From assembly GCA_028551475.1 (NCBI GenBank), contig CM052355.1, positions 19,929,580-19,993,579 on the forward strand: a stretch of 64,000 nucleotides of DNA, given 5' to 3'. Made by a program: the position numbers and the translations under genes. Below are positions 1 through 11,363 of the stretch, one piece after another (position 1 is the first letter of the stretch; every line of letters starts with the position of its first letter). Source of the DNA: Casuarina equisetifolia (Eukaryota; Streptophyta; Magnoliopsida; Fagales; Casuarinaceae). The notes beneath the pieces are model-generated. The model was given only the letters and a program-made list of their open reading frames with translations. It made no database searches and was not told the DNA's origin.

Positions 1-584
1 CAGACTTTCAATGCAGCATCTTACAATGGTTAAAGGAATGGGAAAAACTTTGAAAGTTTCTAACATTTGATGACATTTTTAGAGAATTTGTAAAAGTACT
101 CGAAGAAAAAAATTCTTGAGTTATCAACAAAATCACTCCTACAAGAGGATGTCAATCATGCATTATCCAACCTAGAATTTATACAGTGTATGTAGATTTA
201 CAAAAGTATGTTAAAATCTTTTTAAAATATTATTTTTGGTAGACTCACCAAAAAAATGAATATTAATTAGAACAATTCTTCAATAAATTATTCAGCCCTT
301 GGAATAAAATTTTTCATTCAAGATATTTAAAATTTATAAAAGAGATAAATGAAATGAATAGTCTTAGTTTTAGAGTAAATTATATACTAAGGATAACTAA
401 AGCTATATATATATATATATATAACTAGCTTTCTAGCCCTAAGACTTCAGTAGAGCCCGGGCGGCTCGTACGTTATATGTTGGAGATTTGGTCTTGGCCC
501 AACTGAGGAGCAGTGTCAGGCCCATTCTCCCCAACAATTTGTCGGGATAGCCCACCAAAGAAAGGGAGAAGAATAGAGGCTACG
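1..584. other. 5' flank of the 2OG-oxygenase gene
   Basis: AT-rich sequence without a credible gene. A pure TA run at 404-423 is followed by a short GC-rich stretch near 455-475. This could be a core promoter or leader for the oxygenase gene that starts at 585, but no clean TATA box can be separated from the microsatellite. An in-frame GTG-initiated extension from 513 is open, but plant nuclear genes rarely use GTG, so it was not taken as the start. Confidence 0.45.
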
Positions 585-2532
585 ATGGAAAATATTCCAG
601 AGCGAAAGAAGCGAAGAATGGGAGACAGAAGAGATGCAGATACCCAGAAATCGGCAACAACTATTACGAAGTGGCCAATTATCAAACCTAAAGGAAACCT
701 GCAGATCACTCGCCTGAAAGATACGGATCTTTTTACTGTAAAAATTCCATTCTTTACTCTCATCTTCTTCTTTGTTTTTTTTTTTTTTTTTTCAAGCAAT
801 TTTCATAATTTGTGCACGTATGAGTTCGCTCATGAGATTGCTTTTCAATTTCAGCTTTGGAGCATATCTAGCATTGGGTACTTGTAATTTATTCCAGGAT
901 GGTAATCAGAAGGGGAGGAAGTGGCTTGGCGTTTCATCTTAGTCAATTTCTACTGTTGCAATGTTGCCCATATTGTTTTTGATTCCATGAGTTTTTATTT
1001 ATTAATTCAGGAGGTGATTTTGGGATGTAGCTATAATTCTGCTTAGATGTTAGCTATTGGTAGTAAGTACGAATGCCGGTCGTTAAGTGGTTGGTATGCA
1101 TTGGAAGCTTGTTCGCGCTCATTGATTTGTCTGTATCTCATGACCATAATGTATTCCATGAAAATTATAGTTAGTACCAACATTGCTGAGAGGGGTACAG
1201 TTGGTTTTTTTCTCAAGGGGGAAGGTAGAGGTGAAATCAGTGGCTGAGAAGATATAAAATTCCAGTGGAATTGTATTACGGTATGCAATGAAAAGTATTC
1301 CCTTAGTTAGTGGGAAATAATGAACCGGGATTTACATTTAAGCTGTATTTTTTTGTGCAATCTAAGATTGGCAAATTTTTTTTAGGGTGTTACACTTGTC
1401 ACTCTAGTCGAATTTATCTTCATGATGGCAGGACTGACAATCATGTTATATATGGTTACAAAACTTGTGATTTGTGTTGAAAACATGCTTGAGTTTTACT
1501 GGGTTTAATATTTCAGCATGTTTGAGACGTGCAGGTGCAGAATTTCTTCACATCTGCTGAATCGAAAGCATTTATTAATGCTGCTGAATCTATTGGTTTT
1601 GTCCACCAAGGGAGCCTTGGTCCAACGAAAGGTGAAGCTTATAGAGATAACGACCGAGTCTCTGTGAATGATCCTGATCTTGCAGAAAAAATATGGGAGT
1701 CTGGATTGCACAAATTGTTTTCTGATATTAAAATTAGAGGAAAGATTGCTGTTGGCTTAAATCCAAATATCAGGTTCTACAGGTTGGTTGAAAATTTTCC
1801 ATGAGTTTATTCTTTGCTTTTCCTTAATGTAGATGTGGTAAAAATTTATAGGTACTTAGTGTTTAAGGGACTTCACTTAGTGAATGTTATTGATGTTGTG
1901 AGTAATCTCTTTAACTGCATGAATATAGTGGGAAATAGGTAGGACTATTTTGGATTCAATCTAAATAGAGATTGGTCACTTTCTCTTTCTCTTTCTCTTA
2001 TTATTAAGTAAAAAAGACTAGCCAAAACTTTATAGTTCCATCCGCCTTGAAATTTCATATTGCTTTGGATGGTTTGACTTTTTTTAGGTATAAGGTTGGT
2101 CAGCGCTTTGGAAGACATATTGATGAAAGCGTAGATCTTGGAGAGGGAAAGCGTACACATTATACTTTGTTAATATACTTAAGTGGTGGTTTTAAATCCA
2201 ATGCCAAAAATGGCCTGAGCAGCCCATCAGAGCCTTTAGGTGGAGGAGAGACTGTCTTTTATGGTTCAAGGAATGCTGTTGTATCTGAGGTAAATCCTTT
2301 TTGGTTCTATCTTTCGTCCCATCTGAGAAAAAAAAAATTGTTTTGGATTTTTTTTCCTGCTCAATTTGCGAGGTATGCATTTTTAATTAATGTTACATAA
2401 ACTTTGAAGGTCGCTCCTACTGAAGGGATGGCTCTCCTACACATTCATGGGTCTCAATGTATGTTACATGAAGCCCGGAATGTTACTAAAGGTGTTAAGT
2501 ATGTCTTCCGCTCGGATGTTGCATTTGTGTGA
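585..2532 (+). CDS. 2-oxoglutarate/Fe(II)-dependent oxygenase, prolyl 4-hydroxylase-like
   Basis: Four exons can be read: 585-737, 1535-1782, 2088-2289 and 2410-2532, all with GT-AG borders, giving 241 residues and a TGA stop. The protein has the P4Hc double-stranded beta-helix signature. H144 and D146 (GRHIDES) and distal H221 (LHEARNV) are the expected iron ligands, and K231, ten residues after H221, is the expected 2-oxoglutarate anchor. The N-terminus is basic (ERKKRRMGDRR) with no signal peptide or membrane anchor, so a cytosolic or nuclear enzyme is more likely than an ER collagen-type hydroxylase. Substrate is unknown. The family hydroxylates using O2, 2OG and ferrous iron. The start is the first ATG in frame. 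A decayed second copy lies at 34215-35186. Exon structure is inferred by eye from splice signals and family similarity. Confidence 0.85.
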
Positions 2533-2700
2533 TGAGTATAGCCATCTTAGTTTGGTAAGTTGCTCAGTTGAAGGCATATCTCATCTTCTGGCTCTCTCCC
2601 TTCTTGATCATCTTTTGTATCATGTTGATTTGCTGCTCAGAGTAAAGCGCAAGTTTTTGACTGAATGATTGCTGTAATCCCTGATAGGTTGTGTGCTAAT

Positions 2701-3788
2701 GAACTCCTTATCTAAAATTCTTTTTAACTTTAGAGTTAAAGTTAGTTGGAAAATATTTTCTTGTCAGGATGTGAGGATTGGTTATGAACTGAATTGGTTG
2801 AAGTTTTGAAGGTTATAGTCTTTTGTGCTTGAAACTTCTGGTTCTAGTGGGTTTTTATAATGGAAGGCAGCTGTCAGGATGCGTATAGTGTCTAGGAATT
2901 AAATGGTGAAATTTTAAGGCTGAATGGGGGCTGAATTTTGAAAAAGTAGGTTGCCTATGTCTGCTGCAGAGAATGAACGTTTGATGCATTTGTGATGGTT
3001 GTAATCTTAGGAAATTTTGAGTCCTTATAAAGTCTTAAATAAGCTTAAGAGAAGGCAGGTTTTTACGAGAAAAGAAGGAAGAATGGTGAGATTAAGTAGT
3101 TTGAGCACTGGGAGGGGTAACATAACAGTCATGCATACATAGATGCGGGGAAAGAACTCACCAAGCACCCTTGCCTTAAGTAATACTAATTCTCACATAT
3201 TTGCTAGTTGATTTCTTTAAGTACAATGAAGCATATATATCAAGGTATGAACTCCTTATTTAAAATGTTTATTTTACTTTAGAGTTAAAGTTAGTTGGAA
3301 AATGTTTTCTTCTCAGGATGAGGATGGTTGTGAATTGAATTGGCTGAAGTTTTGAAGGTTATATAGTCTTTTGTGCTTGAAACTTCTGGTTCTAGTGAGT
3401 TTTTGTAATGGAAGGCATCAGTCAGGATATGTAGAGTGTCTAGGAATTGAATTGGTGAAATTTTGAGGCTGAATGGGAGCTGAATTTTGAAAAAGTTGGT
3501 TGCCTATGGCTGCTGCAGAGAATGAAAGTTTGATGCACTCGTGATGATAGTAATCTTGGGAAATTTTGAGTCCTTATAAGGTCTTAAATAAGCTTAAGAG
3601 AAGGCAGGTTTTAACGAGAAAAGAAGTAAGAAAGGCAAGATTAAGTAGTTTGAGCACTGCGAGTAGTAACATGACAGTCATGCATACACATGCAGGCAAG
3701 GAACTCACCAAGCACCCTTGCCTTAAGTAATACTAATTCTTTTCTGGTTGATTTCTTCAAGTACAGTGAAGCATATATATCAAAGTAT
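2701..3788. repeat. Tandem duplication of about 548 bp downstream of the oxygenase gene
   Basis: Unit 1 is 2701-3248 and unit 2 is 3249-3788. Both begin with gaactccttat and end with a tatatatcaaggtat-like word. Copy B of the segmental duplication has a single unit (about 35378-35925). That unit shares diagnostic bases with unit 1 rather than unit 2. No coding content was recognised. Confidence 0.85.
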
Positions 3789-5660
3789 ATGGATTGGACA
3801 AGGATACTTGATATATAAGGTAAAAAATACATGGCTAACAGAGTAATTTAGAACTTGTGAAAGCACTTGTAAAGCCTTTAACTACCCTAGGGAGATTGGG
3901 AGCTTGATATCAGTGTTAAAGGTGAATTTAGGTGGACAATTTAATGGAATTCATTAGTCCTCTGCAGGTAACAATATCCAAAACTCTCTACTTGGTGTCT
4001 CAAAGCTATTACCTATTTCAGGCCTGGGATACTTTTGCAGAGTGTTCCTAGGATCATAACTGCCTTTGAATATAATAGCTGCACTTTGTCTTAGACTTCC
4101 ATCTGGCATTATATATGGTTTAATTATATAATAACTAGTCTATGTGGAGCAAATAAGTCGATAGTTAGTATCAGCTTAGTCGTGGAATGGTTTGCTTGGG
4201 TAACTTTTTTCTTATCCCAAGCGCAAAATTATAGATTTGCTTGGTAATAGTATGGAACGCTTTTTGGTTTTAGAAAGTTCCATTGATGATTAATGCATTT
4301 AAGAATTTGTTTAATAATTAAGAAACATTTCTCCAAGGATGGTGACTGCTACCTGATGGATACCATAAGAAGATTTGATGCTACCGTGAGTTTGGTAAAT
4401 AGATCTGACGGCCGTTGTTGTGACTGCTGTTCAAATCTAATGGTCAATTGGTGGTTGTCACTTAGTCAAGGACTGCAGGAGATCAGTTCTGGAGCCCCAT
4501 CAGCTTCTATCTTTCATTTTCAAAACCATGCATTTAATGTTGGTGTCTGTCATTTTACGTTTAATACCACATATTGGACACATTAGTATTTAGACCAAAT
4601 ACTAAAGATGTTTATGAGAAAAAAAATTTTAAAAAAAATTTTGTATGTTGTTTTGAACAATAACATTAGGAATAAACTACAGTTTTTTTTCTATGGTGAT
4701 CACATCCAAAAACTTGTTTGAATGACTATTGTCTGAAAAGTTCTATTATGGTGTCATCAAATTGAACTTCACTGCATTACATGACGATGATGTAACATTT
4801 TTGTATTGCTTCTCAGGTGAATGCCAATTTTCTACTGTTGTATCAATTGACTAAGCAAATAAGCCAATAGCTAAACTCTGTTTGGCTCTTCTGATGCAAA
4901 GATGATTTGACTTTAAAAGGAAGATCATGAATTTATTTTGTGGAAAAGTGTAGCAGAGTAGAGTTGCAATATTCATGACACATATGCTCTCTTCATCTCG
5001 TCTTCAATATCCATGCAAGCTCCGTTACCGATTCATCGGCCTCAGAAATTGGGCGCTGCCAATATATGCTAAAAATTTGAGCAGGTGTTTAGTACTGCAG
5101 ACAGTGACTAGATAAAAGAAAAGGCGGTCGTTTGTGTATTCAGTTTTATCTTTTGATATAACAGCGCTTCATATTAAACCTGTTAAACTGCAATGAGTAG
5201 GTTCGCTAGAATTTTGAATATTACATGCTTGTTGTCTCTATTTCTTCATGCTATGCGTTCTTTGGTGGGGCTTGTGATGGAGTAGGGGGTCATAATTAAG
5301 GCATCACCGATCAACTTGCTGCACAGTAGGGGTAAACTCTCCTTCTGAAAAAATGTGAGGTTTATGGATTATAATTTGGATTATCTCCTAACGCATTATG
5401 ATTCGGGAAAATGGGTTTTTAGTTCTTGAAAATTCTGTCCATGTCATGCTTCTATTTCTCAGCTTCCATTTCATGCACACAAGGGATGAATATTTCAATT
5501 ACTTTGCCGATCAAATTTATTAGATTTCAAAGACCACTCGGTAACGAGATCAGTGTTACATTTATTATAAAGCAGAAGCAAAGCTTAAAGAAATAAAAAT
5601 CTTAGGCTTAGTCTTTCCGTCTCTCTCAATTTACCAATCCCTCAGTGTCTCCGAGTCTCT
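3789..5660. other. Intergenic DNA between oxygenase and peroxidase genes
   Basis: AT-rich DNA with no gene seen. Most of it (to about 5450) is conserved in copy B (about 35926-37590). That reflects the duplication, not a separate gene. Open frames here, for example at 4293-4586, show no family similarity, and the copy B counterpart drifts freely. Confidence 0.6.
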
Positions 5661-6862
5661 TTAATTTACCAATCGGCATTTTAGCCTTACTTCACCCTTT
5701 TCAGTCACCCCAACGTTCCCTAGCTTGACCATTGAAGCGGCAAACTCCCGAAAGAAGAAACCTTGATTCTTTGCAAATGCCTCAACAATCCACCTGGTCC
5801 TATAATCACTAAGCAGTGATTGATCCGATTCAAAAACGCCCTCTCCTGCCACCAGCCTTCTGTAGTAGTCGTTGTCAAAAGTTGACGACGTCGAGTCCAA
5901 GAACTGCCCTGAGTTGCGATCCCTGTTTTGTTTTGGGCATTTATTTCTCAGGTTTTGCGCAAACTCGGCATTCATACTGGGGTCAATGTCATGCACCAAA
6001 CTGAAGTTACGTAGCCGGGCTTCGAAAGAAGAACAATGTGAAAAGCCAAGGCTGTGACCTCCGGATAAAGCAACCAAATCTTTGACTCCTAAACCTCTCT
6101 TGGCAAAGCTTTGAATGAGTTGAGTTACATTGAAGCTTGGCGCTGGTAGGTTGACGGTTTCTGCTGCTTTTGATACCCTTCCATCTTTCCTTCCTTTCAG
6201 CACATTCCAGTAGGGACCCCCAGTCTGCAGAAATGGAAAGAAGGTTATGATGATGAATCCAAAGAAGAATGCGAATTCAGTTTCAAATGTCAGTCGAAGT
6301 ACAGATTCAGCTTTCAATTGCATTCTCGTAAAGAAGCTTATTTAGATCATAGCTAGGAGAAGCTAGAAGGGGAGTTACCATGGCTACAACGTCTCTTGCT
6401 GCAATGGCAACTACATCAGCACATGAAACTGCATGTGGACAAGCCATTTCAAGCTTTGCTTTGGCATCATCAATCACGTAAAATGATCGAAGTGAGACGT
6501 TAGGAGGGCCGTCTTTCTCTGCTTGGTTCCCTGGCGTCGAGTCGAGCAATACCGAGGCATCACATCCCTAACAGCTCATTAAGAAGGTTAGATTAGATAC
6601 CCATTTCCATAAGAATGGAAGAAAAGGACAGGAAAGCTCATACCCTTATGAAACAGTCATGGAAGAACATCCTTAGAATTCGAGCGGGAACCTTAGGATC
6701 ATGCATCGAAGCGTTGTAAACTGTCTCCAAGATTATCTTCTCTGCCTGTGGGCAAGAGTAATCATAATAATGAGCATCGAGCACCGCTTTTGTCAGTGAA
6801 ACCATAAGCAAGAGTTGGAAACTGATCGTGAAAGAAAGAACTTTTGGTGCACAAGCAGCCAT
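5661..6862 (-). CDS. Class III secretory peroxidase, PRX66-like
   Basis: Three exons on the minus strand: 6862-6644, 6567-6379 and 6224-5661, GT-AG borders, all phase 0, giving 323 residues, the normal length for the family. An N-terminal hydrophobic signal peptide (about residues 1-29) targets it to the apoplast. Distal catalytic R64 and H68 lie in RMFFHDCF, and the proximal haem ligand H193 lies in [12 protein letters not shown]. The cysteines of the usual disulfides are present. The overall sequence, including [19 protein letters not shown] and the C-terminal [15 protein letters not shown], is closest in memory to Arabidopsis PRX66. The family oxidises phenolics with H2O2, for example in lignification. 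The start is the ATG at 6862; the open frame upstream to 6898 has no ATG. The gene is absent from segmental copy B. Confidence 0.93.
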
Positions 6863-6943
6863 TTTGTTGCCGAGTAAGATGATGAATGAAAAGAGCAAAT
6901 GGAAATCACAAATGGTGATGAAAGTTTCATGGAAGGGTAGGAG

Positions 6944-6952
6944 TATATATAG
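6944..6952 (-). promoter_or_regulatory. Putative TATA box of the peroxidase gene
   Basis: On the minus strand this reads CTATATATA, about 80 bases upstream of the peroxidase ATG. That leaves room for a short leader. It is a clean TATA match at plausible spacing; no transcript start was seen. Confidence 0.55.
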
Positions 6953-8423
6953 TTAATTTCGGCATAAAAAGAAATGATATCTGCTGATTTTCTAGTACCT
7001 TTGATTATACTTCCAAGCAACTCAACGTACGACAAAGTTTAGAAATTTGACCCTGGCTTTCTTCTTCTTTGACACCAAGTATCTCCCACCTAAGCTTTGT
7101 ATCTACGCACCAACAAAACAATATAGACAATTCCCGTTTTAGAGGCCTAGGTGACAGACACACAACGTTAATCATCTGGAAGTTTCAAACGTGAAGAGTA
7201 GGAAAACGCTATTGTGTTGTTGGTGCATGTCTATCGAGTTGGTTAAGCACAACGAGTACAGTTGGTGAAAGATGGGAGTACCTAAACTGTGTACTTCCTT
7301 TTGTTAAGAACTAAAAGTTCCACATTTGCAAAAAGAACAAAGGAATTTAAAGCTTTTTGCATTACTTCACAGGCTGTGCAGCCAATCACGCAGGCAAGAC
7401 TCCGGTGCAATAAGTTGTCACTACGTGCACAAAATAGATAAACTTAAGGATCTGGCATCTCGTAGTTCACCAAAAGAAGGCCTGACAAGAAGGAAGAAAG
7501 GAAGAGATTGGATCAATGACTTGGTTAATACATACATTTAGGACATCATTGAAGTGAGAAAGCTCTTTATTTATTGGCTTGATAGCAAAGTGGTTGTTAT
7601 GTACTCTAATCCGAAATATTTATTATTGCTAATCAAAAATTGTAATTCTAGAAATTTTATCTCTCCATACATTCCTTAAATCTTCCTTACGCATTTCCCA
7701 TTTTAAAAAAATAAAAAAATAAAAATTGCAGGTAAGCTTCTTCACATCAAATGGGGTCCAGGTGGCCAGCACTTGGAAAAAGACTGCCCTGGAAGGACAG
7801 CTTAGCATAACGCGTGTCAGTAAAAGCCAGCCTGCTCTCCACAAAGCACAGCAAGCCTGAGGTGCCAGGTTCGGGACCACCACGCGGTCAAAGTCCCGGT
7901 GGGCCCCTATCCTGGGGACACGTGCCCTGCGTGCACCATATCACATGACTACAACTCGTGGCGCACACTGAACCACTCAGCTTCGTCCACGGAGAACCCC
8001 ACTTCTTCGAGGTCGCGGTCCCACACACTCTCCAAGAAGCTGTGGCGGGGCCCACTTTGCACGTGCATCACGGTGTCACGGGACCTCCTGCTGGACCCCA
8101 ACCCCAAGGCGGCCTTTGCGGGACCACTAGTTCTTCGTTGACCCACCACGAGTGCCACCTCACACGTGACCAGAAAACAAGAAATACAACCCACCGTTGT
8201 CCCGGAAGCTCTCTGTTCCGAAACAGAAAAGAAAGAAAGAAAGAAGAAGGAAGCCAAGGAAGCATAAAAGAAAAAGGCAAAGACAAAAAGGCATTGAATG
8301 ACTAAAAACTCGATGACGAAAAGAGGTGGAGTAATCTCTCCCGTGTGTCTCTGTTGCATTACACACAAAGTCTAAAACCCCTAAAACTCTGATAAACCCT
8401 ATACAACCAAAAGTCAGGGGACC
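6953..8423. other. Intergenic DNA between peroxidase and TCP genes
   Basis: This is the upstream region of the peroxidase and the 3' side of the TCP gene. About 7730-8170 is clearly more GC-rich than its surroundings. It holds a CACGTG core near 7919 and TCP-type motifs, given separately. Open frames here, such as 7949-8368 and 7958-8305, are low-complexity and overlap on both strands, so none was called a gene. The part nearest 8424 is presumably TCP 3'UTR. Confidence 0.5.
7899..8055. promoter_or_regulatory. Inverted pair of GTGGGCCCC motifs (TCP-type binding sites)
   Basis: GTGGGCCCC occurs at 7899-7907 and its reverse complement GGGGCCCAC at 8047-8055. GTGGNCCC and GTGGGNCC are the published consensus cores for TCP factors. 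The pair lies about 1.0-1.2 kb upstream of the peroxidase ATG and just beyond the 3' end of the TCP gene. Their function is inferred from motif match alone. Confidence 0.35.
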
Positions 8424-9527
8424 TTAGGGCTTCGAACAAGGTGTTTGTGTCTTTCCAGGCCGACCCAATAATTGAAGCTCCTTCTTATCATAGATCTCCA
8501 AAGAGAAGTCCCTAAGCGTCTGCGTCGTACTGCCACTCGTAGCAGCCCCACCAATCCTTGCAGAAACACCACCTGTCCCCGAACCCGAAGTCGTACTCGT
8601 ACTCGAAGCCATAGTAGTAGAAGGAGAGGAAGTTCCGGAAGCGGAGTTGCCAGTGCAAAAAGAATCAGCAGAACCTTGCAGGTGGCCCACTTGAATGCCA
8701 GGTTGCATAGCTGACACGAAATTAGATATGGGTCTGGCTTGGACATTAAACATAGGCGCTGCCCCTGCTGGAATCGCCCACAGCTGTGGCTGATTAGGCC
8801 CGCTTCCGGCATTCGGAAACATGAAGAAAGGCCCCCCACCGGCACCACCGACAGGCCATATGGGGAGCAGCCCTTGCGACATGGTAGCTGGTGCTATTGG
8901 AGCTAGTCCTGCGGACGCGGAAACACGAGGAGAAATATGGCATTCCTCGTCGTCATTCACGTCCATAAAGTCACCACTGGATGCTCTTCTTCGCCGCTTC
9001 CTTGGAATGTCTTGTTGGCCGTCAGGGTTCGCAGGAGATGTTGTGGGGATCTTCAGGGTGCCGCCCACGGAGACTGCTATCGCAGGCACGGTGCCACTCC
9101 CCGTGGCCTCAATGATAGCCCCCTCCGCTTGTTCCAGAAGCCACTTGATGGTCTCCCCGTCGGACTTGTGGCCAAGCTCCCTCGTCAGCTGGAAGATCCT
9201 GGCTGCACAGGGGGCAGGCATCCGGATCCTACGTCCGCGGCCTTCCACCTTCGTGTGGCGGTCCTTGGAGGGTCTCTTTGTGCCAGCTACCGTGGACACC
9301 GCCGGCGATACGCGGGCCTGGAGAAGGCTTATTGGGAGCGGCATGCCGTTGGCGTTGGACGACGGGTCATCTGGATGGGTGTCTTCGATGAGCTCTTCTT
9401 TTAACGGTGGCTCGGGGTCTGCGAAATTCGGGTCCGGTGGCTCCGCCAGAGGACTCTCTGTGGGACTGCTATCGGGTTCTTGTTGTTGTTCCTTGCTGCT
9501 TGGAACATGCCCGTGCTGATGGTCCAT
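8424..9527 (-). CDS. Class I TCP transcription factor, TCP9/TCP19-like
   Basis: Single-exon gene of 367 residues. The TCP domain spans about residues 87-145: basic region [17 protein letters not shown], then [25 protein letters not shown], ending in GTVPAI. The short basic region and the cysteine at 107 mark class I (PCF). An acidic SUMO-like or conserved N-terminal motif ([10 protein letters not shown]) precedes it, and the C-terminus has a Gly/Ser/Thr-rich tract followed by [13 protein letters not shown], the typical TCP9/TCP19 ending. Class I TCPs are nuclear factors that bind GTGGG-type sites and affect growth and organ development. The start is the ATG at 9527; an open frame continues upstream to 9668 without conservation. 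Coding sequence is GC-rich relative to its surroundings. A start-less relic of the 5' end lies at 37620-37772. Confidence 0.93.
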   Translation of the reverse strand: MDHQHGHVPSSKEQQQEPDSSPTESPLAEPPDPNFADPEPPLKEELIEDTHPDDPSSNANGMPLPISLLQARVSPAVSTVAGTKRPSKDRHTKVEGRGRRIRMPAPCAARIFQLTRELGHKSDGETIKWLLEQAEGAIIEATGSGTVPAIAVSVGGTLKIPTTSPANPDGQQDIPRKRRRRASSGDFMDVNDDEECHISPRVSASAGLAPIAPATMSQGLLPIWPVGGAGGGPFFMFPNAGSGPNQPQLWAIPAGAAPMFNVQARPISNFVSAMQPGIQVGHLQGSADSFCTGNSASGTSSPSTTMASSTSTTSGSGTGGVSARIGGAATSGSTTQTLRDFSLEIYDKKELQLLGRPGKTQTPCSKP

Positions 9528-10220
9528 AATCAGTTGTTGATCTCCGGGGAAAAGAAAGCGAAACACAAGGGTTTCAAGGATTTTATTTAACAAGGACCCA
9601 GAAGATATTCTAGGGAAAACAAACTGTAAAGCGGGAGAGAACAGGAAGAGGAAGAGATTTTGAAGCACTTAAGATCACTTGAAGCATGCGGCTTAAGTTT
9701 ACTCTATATGATTGGAGAAAGTCGTCGAGAAATCGGAGCAAAGGTGGGTTTTTTCGGTCTTTTCAAAATGTAAAGTAGGGAGGAGGGAGAAAGGACCGGG
9801 AAGGAACAAACCCTAGAAAAGAGAGCCAAGCCCCACTTTATCCTAATATCGAAGAGGGACCCTCTCCAAGCCTAATTATTTATGTGGGAAAAAAGAGGAT
9901 TTAGGGTTTACGGGACTCGCAGGAGATGGTGACACGTAGTTGGTCCTAACTGAGATGTACGACCAATCAAAGAGGCCTAAAGACTAGCGTTATCTGCAGT
10001 ACAGCCCATGTTGGTCAGTCGCTCCAACGAACCAGAACACCCTTGCTCTGTATCTTGGAGAAGAAAAGTTCAATGTTCTGATGGATCTTGCTTCTGCTTG
10101 GAAGCCAAACGTGCAGCATAGATCCATGACGTGTTCTTTTGTTGGGTGTATATAAATATAAAAGAGTATTACATTCAATTTATTTTTTTCTGTTACGAGC
10201 AAAATAATGTGTTATACAAG
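9528..10220 (-). promoter_or_regulatory. TCP gene leader and upstream region with telo-box motifs
   Basis: Upstream of the TCP start on the minus strand. AAACCCTA-type telo-box words occur at 9808-9815 and 9902-9909 (as TAGGGTTT on the plus strand). They are common near transcription starts of growth-related plant genes. The whole stretch is conserved in segmental copy B (about 37773-38420). The second telo-box is kept there and the first is changed. Confidence 0.45.
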
Positions 10221-10430
10221 TTAATTGGGAACAAACGGCCTAGAATTAAGAGAATTTAGGTTCAATACTAAATATATATGCGGGTGTATGTGTTTTTTAA
10301 AGAAAAGAAAACACAAGTATTAATTGGGAGCAAATGGCCTAGAACTAAGAGGTTTTAGGTTCAATATTGAATATATATATATATACATGGGTATATGTGT
10401 TATTAAAAAAAAACAAAAAACAAAAGTATT
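10221..10430. repeat. Two tandem units of about 100 bp
   Basis: Units start at 10221 and 10320 with ttaattggga and share ggcctagaa.taagag, taggttcaat and an AT-rich tail with a short TA microsatellite. The first unit has a diverged match at the end of copy B (about 38415-38475). A further repeat pair (tgtcacacatat...tgaaaattgtca) brackets the SINE insertion at 10441-10710. Confidence 0.65.
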
Positions 10431-10465
10431 ATGAAAAAATTGTCACACATATGCATGAAAATTGT

Positions 10466-10591
10466 TTTTATTTTTATTTTTTTTCAAACTCACACACCCG
10501 GGGAGAGGGGAGGGATGGGATTCGAACCCCCTGACCGGTGGGACCACCGGTTAGGCTCAGAGAACGCCACTGAGCCAGGGCCCCGCCCCCT
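10466..10591 (-). mobile_element. tRNA-derived SINE with target-site duplication
   Basis: Read on the minus strand, it has a pol III A box TGGCTCAGTGG (plus strand 10567-10577) and a B box GGTTCGAATCC (plus strand 10518-10528) about 40 bp apart, then an A-rich tail. It is flanked by a 10-bp direct repeat, tgaaaattgt, at 10456-10465 and 10592-10601, the expected target-site duplication. The 5' end is G/C-rich. It is not a functional tRNA: no cloverleaf closes around the boxes. The perfect duplication suggests a fairly young insertion. Confidence 0.8.
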
Positions 10592-10699
10592 TGAAAATTG
10601 TCAGTGATCCATTCTGAATATATACACGGGTATAAGTGTTTATAAAAATTTTTTTAAAAAAATATTATGCAAAAGTTGTCACACATATTCCTGAAAATT

Positions 10700-11363
10700 G
10701 TCAATGATCCATTATTCCTTCTGTTTCGGGAAGGAAGTCGTTTTAAGTTCTTTCTTTACTAGGCAAGTCATCCCTTTCTTTTTAGTAGATCAGATAAAGC
10801 CTTCTTTTTCGTACGCTAGACAGGTGCTTTTGGTAATTACGGGAGGGGCAGCTAGGCTCACTAATCTCTCTGATCTTTTCTTGTTGCGTGGAAGTATAGT
10901 TGGTCACTGCAGTAACCTCTTTCTGTTTCGGTAGTCGGCTCATATAAATCAAGCTGTTTTTGATGGTTCAGCTTGTGATTCACTTTAAGTAAGGCTAAAG
11001 CTTAGAAAATCTCTTCCTTCCTGTCTTTTTGTATTCCAATTCAAGAAAAGCAGAAGCTTGACTTCAAGTCCGGGATCAGGGAAAAAGAAAACTGTTCTCT
11101 TTCGGGTTCTAGGGTCAGAGAAGGAACTCTAACCGTAGTTACAGGAAGCTTTAAGATCAGGGCAACAGCCGGTAGTTTAAACTTTTTTTTAAGCTCTTTT
11201 TAGTTAACTAGAAGGAACTCTAACCGTAGTTAGAGGAAGCTTTAAGGTCAGGGCAACAGCCTGCAGTCGGAACTTTTTTAAGCTTTTTTTAGTCAGCTTA
11301 AGAGTAAAGTCCAGCTTTGTATAGAAAGATAGAAGTCCCGTTCCGGTGTAGGTGATGGCAAAC
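10700..11363. other. Probable mitochondrial-origin DNA (NUMT), left part
   Basis: Base composition and vocabulary change sharply here, with words such as gaaggaactctaaccgtagt, aagtcccgttccggt and many aagctt/cttt motifs that are typical of plant mitochondrial intergenic DNA. An internal repeat of about 93 bp starts near 11117 and 11210 (ggaactctaaccgtagtta.aggaagcttta). The stretch ends at the Copia target site and continues at 16727. Origin is inferred from style, not from an alignment, and no mitochondrial gene was recognised. Confidence 0.4.

Larger units (their letters stand above)
1034..10275. repeat. Segmental duplication, copy A
   Basis: From the shared word ttctgcttagatgttag near 1034 to about 10275, this block is matched by 33698-38475, colinear and in the same orientation. 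The match covers intron 1 to the 3' flank of the oxygenase gene (to about 5450), then jumps to the TCP 5' coding end and its upstream region (about 9370-10275). The peroxidase and most of the TCP gene have no counterpart in copy B. By eye identity is around 90 percent. Copy A retains the full genes, so it is the better-preserved version. Confidence 0.9.

Noticed and set aside
513-584. N-terminal extension of the oxygenase from 513
   Set aside because: It begins with GTG. The first ATG in frame is at 585.
4293-4586. 97-codon frame conserved in copy B (36490-36717)
   Set aside because: The similarity follows from the segmental duplication. The frame is not maintained across indels and no domain is seen.
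6638-6898. Longer peroxidase start at 6898
   Set aside because: The first codon there is TTG. The ATG at 6862 gives a proper signal peptide and normal family length.
7949-8368. Overlapping open frames on both strands between the peroxidase and TCP genes
   Set aside because: GC-rich and low-complexity translation with no family similarity. More likely regulatory DNA and UTR.
8821-9519. A 232-codon plus-strand open frame opposite the TCP gene, and a 155-codon one at 8937-9404
   Set aside because: They are antisense shadows of the GC-rich TCP coding sequence. The minus strand encodes an unmistakable TCP domain.
10518-10577. tRNA gene on the minus strand
   Set aside because: A and B boxes are present, but no acceptor stem closes, and a poly-A-like tail and target duplication identify a SINE.
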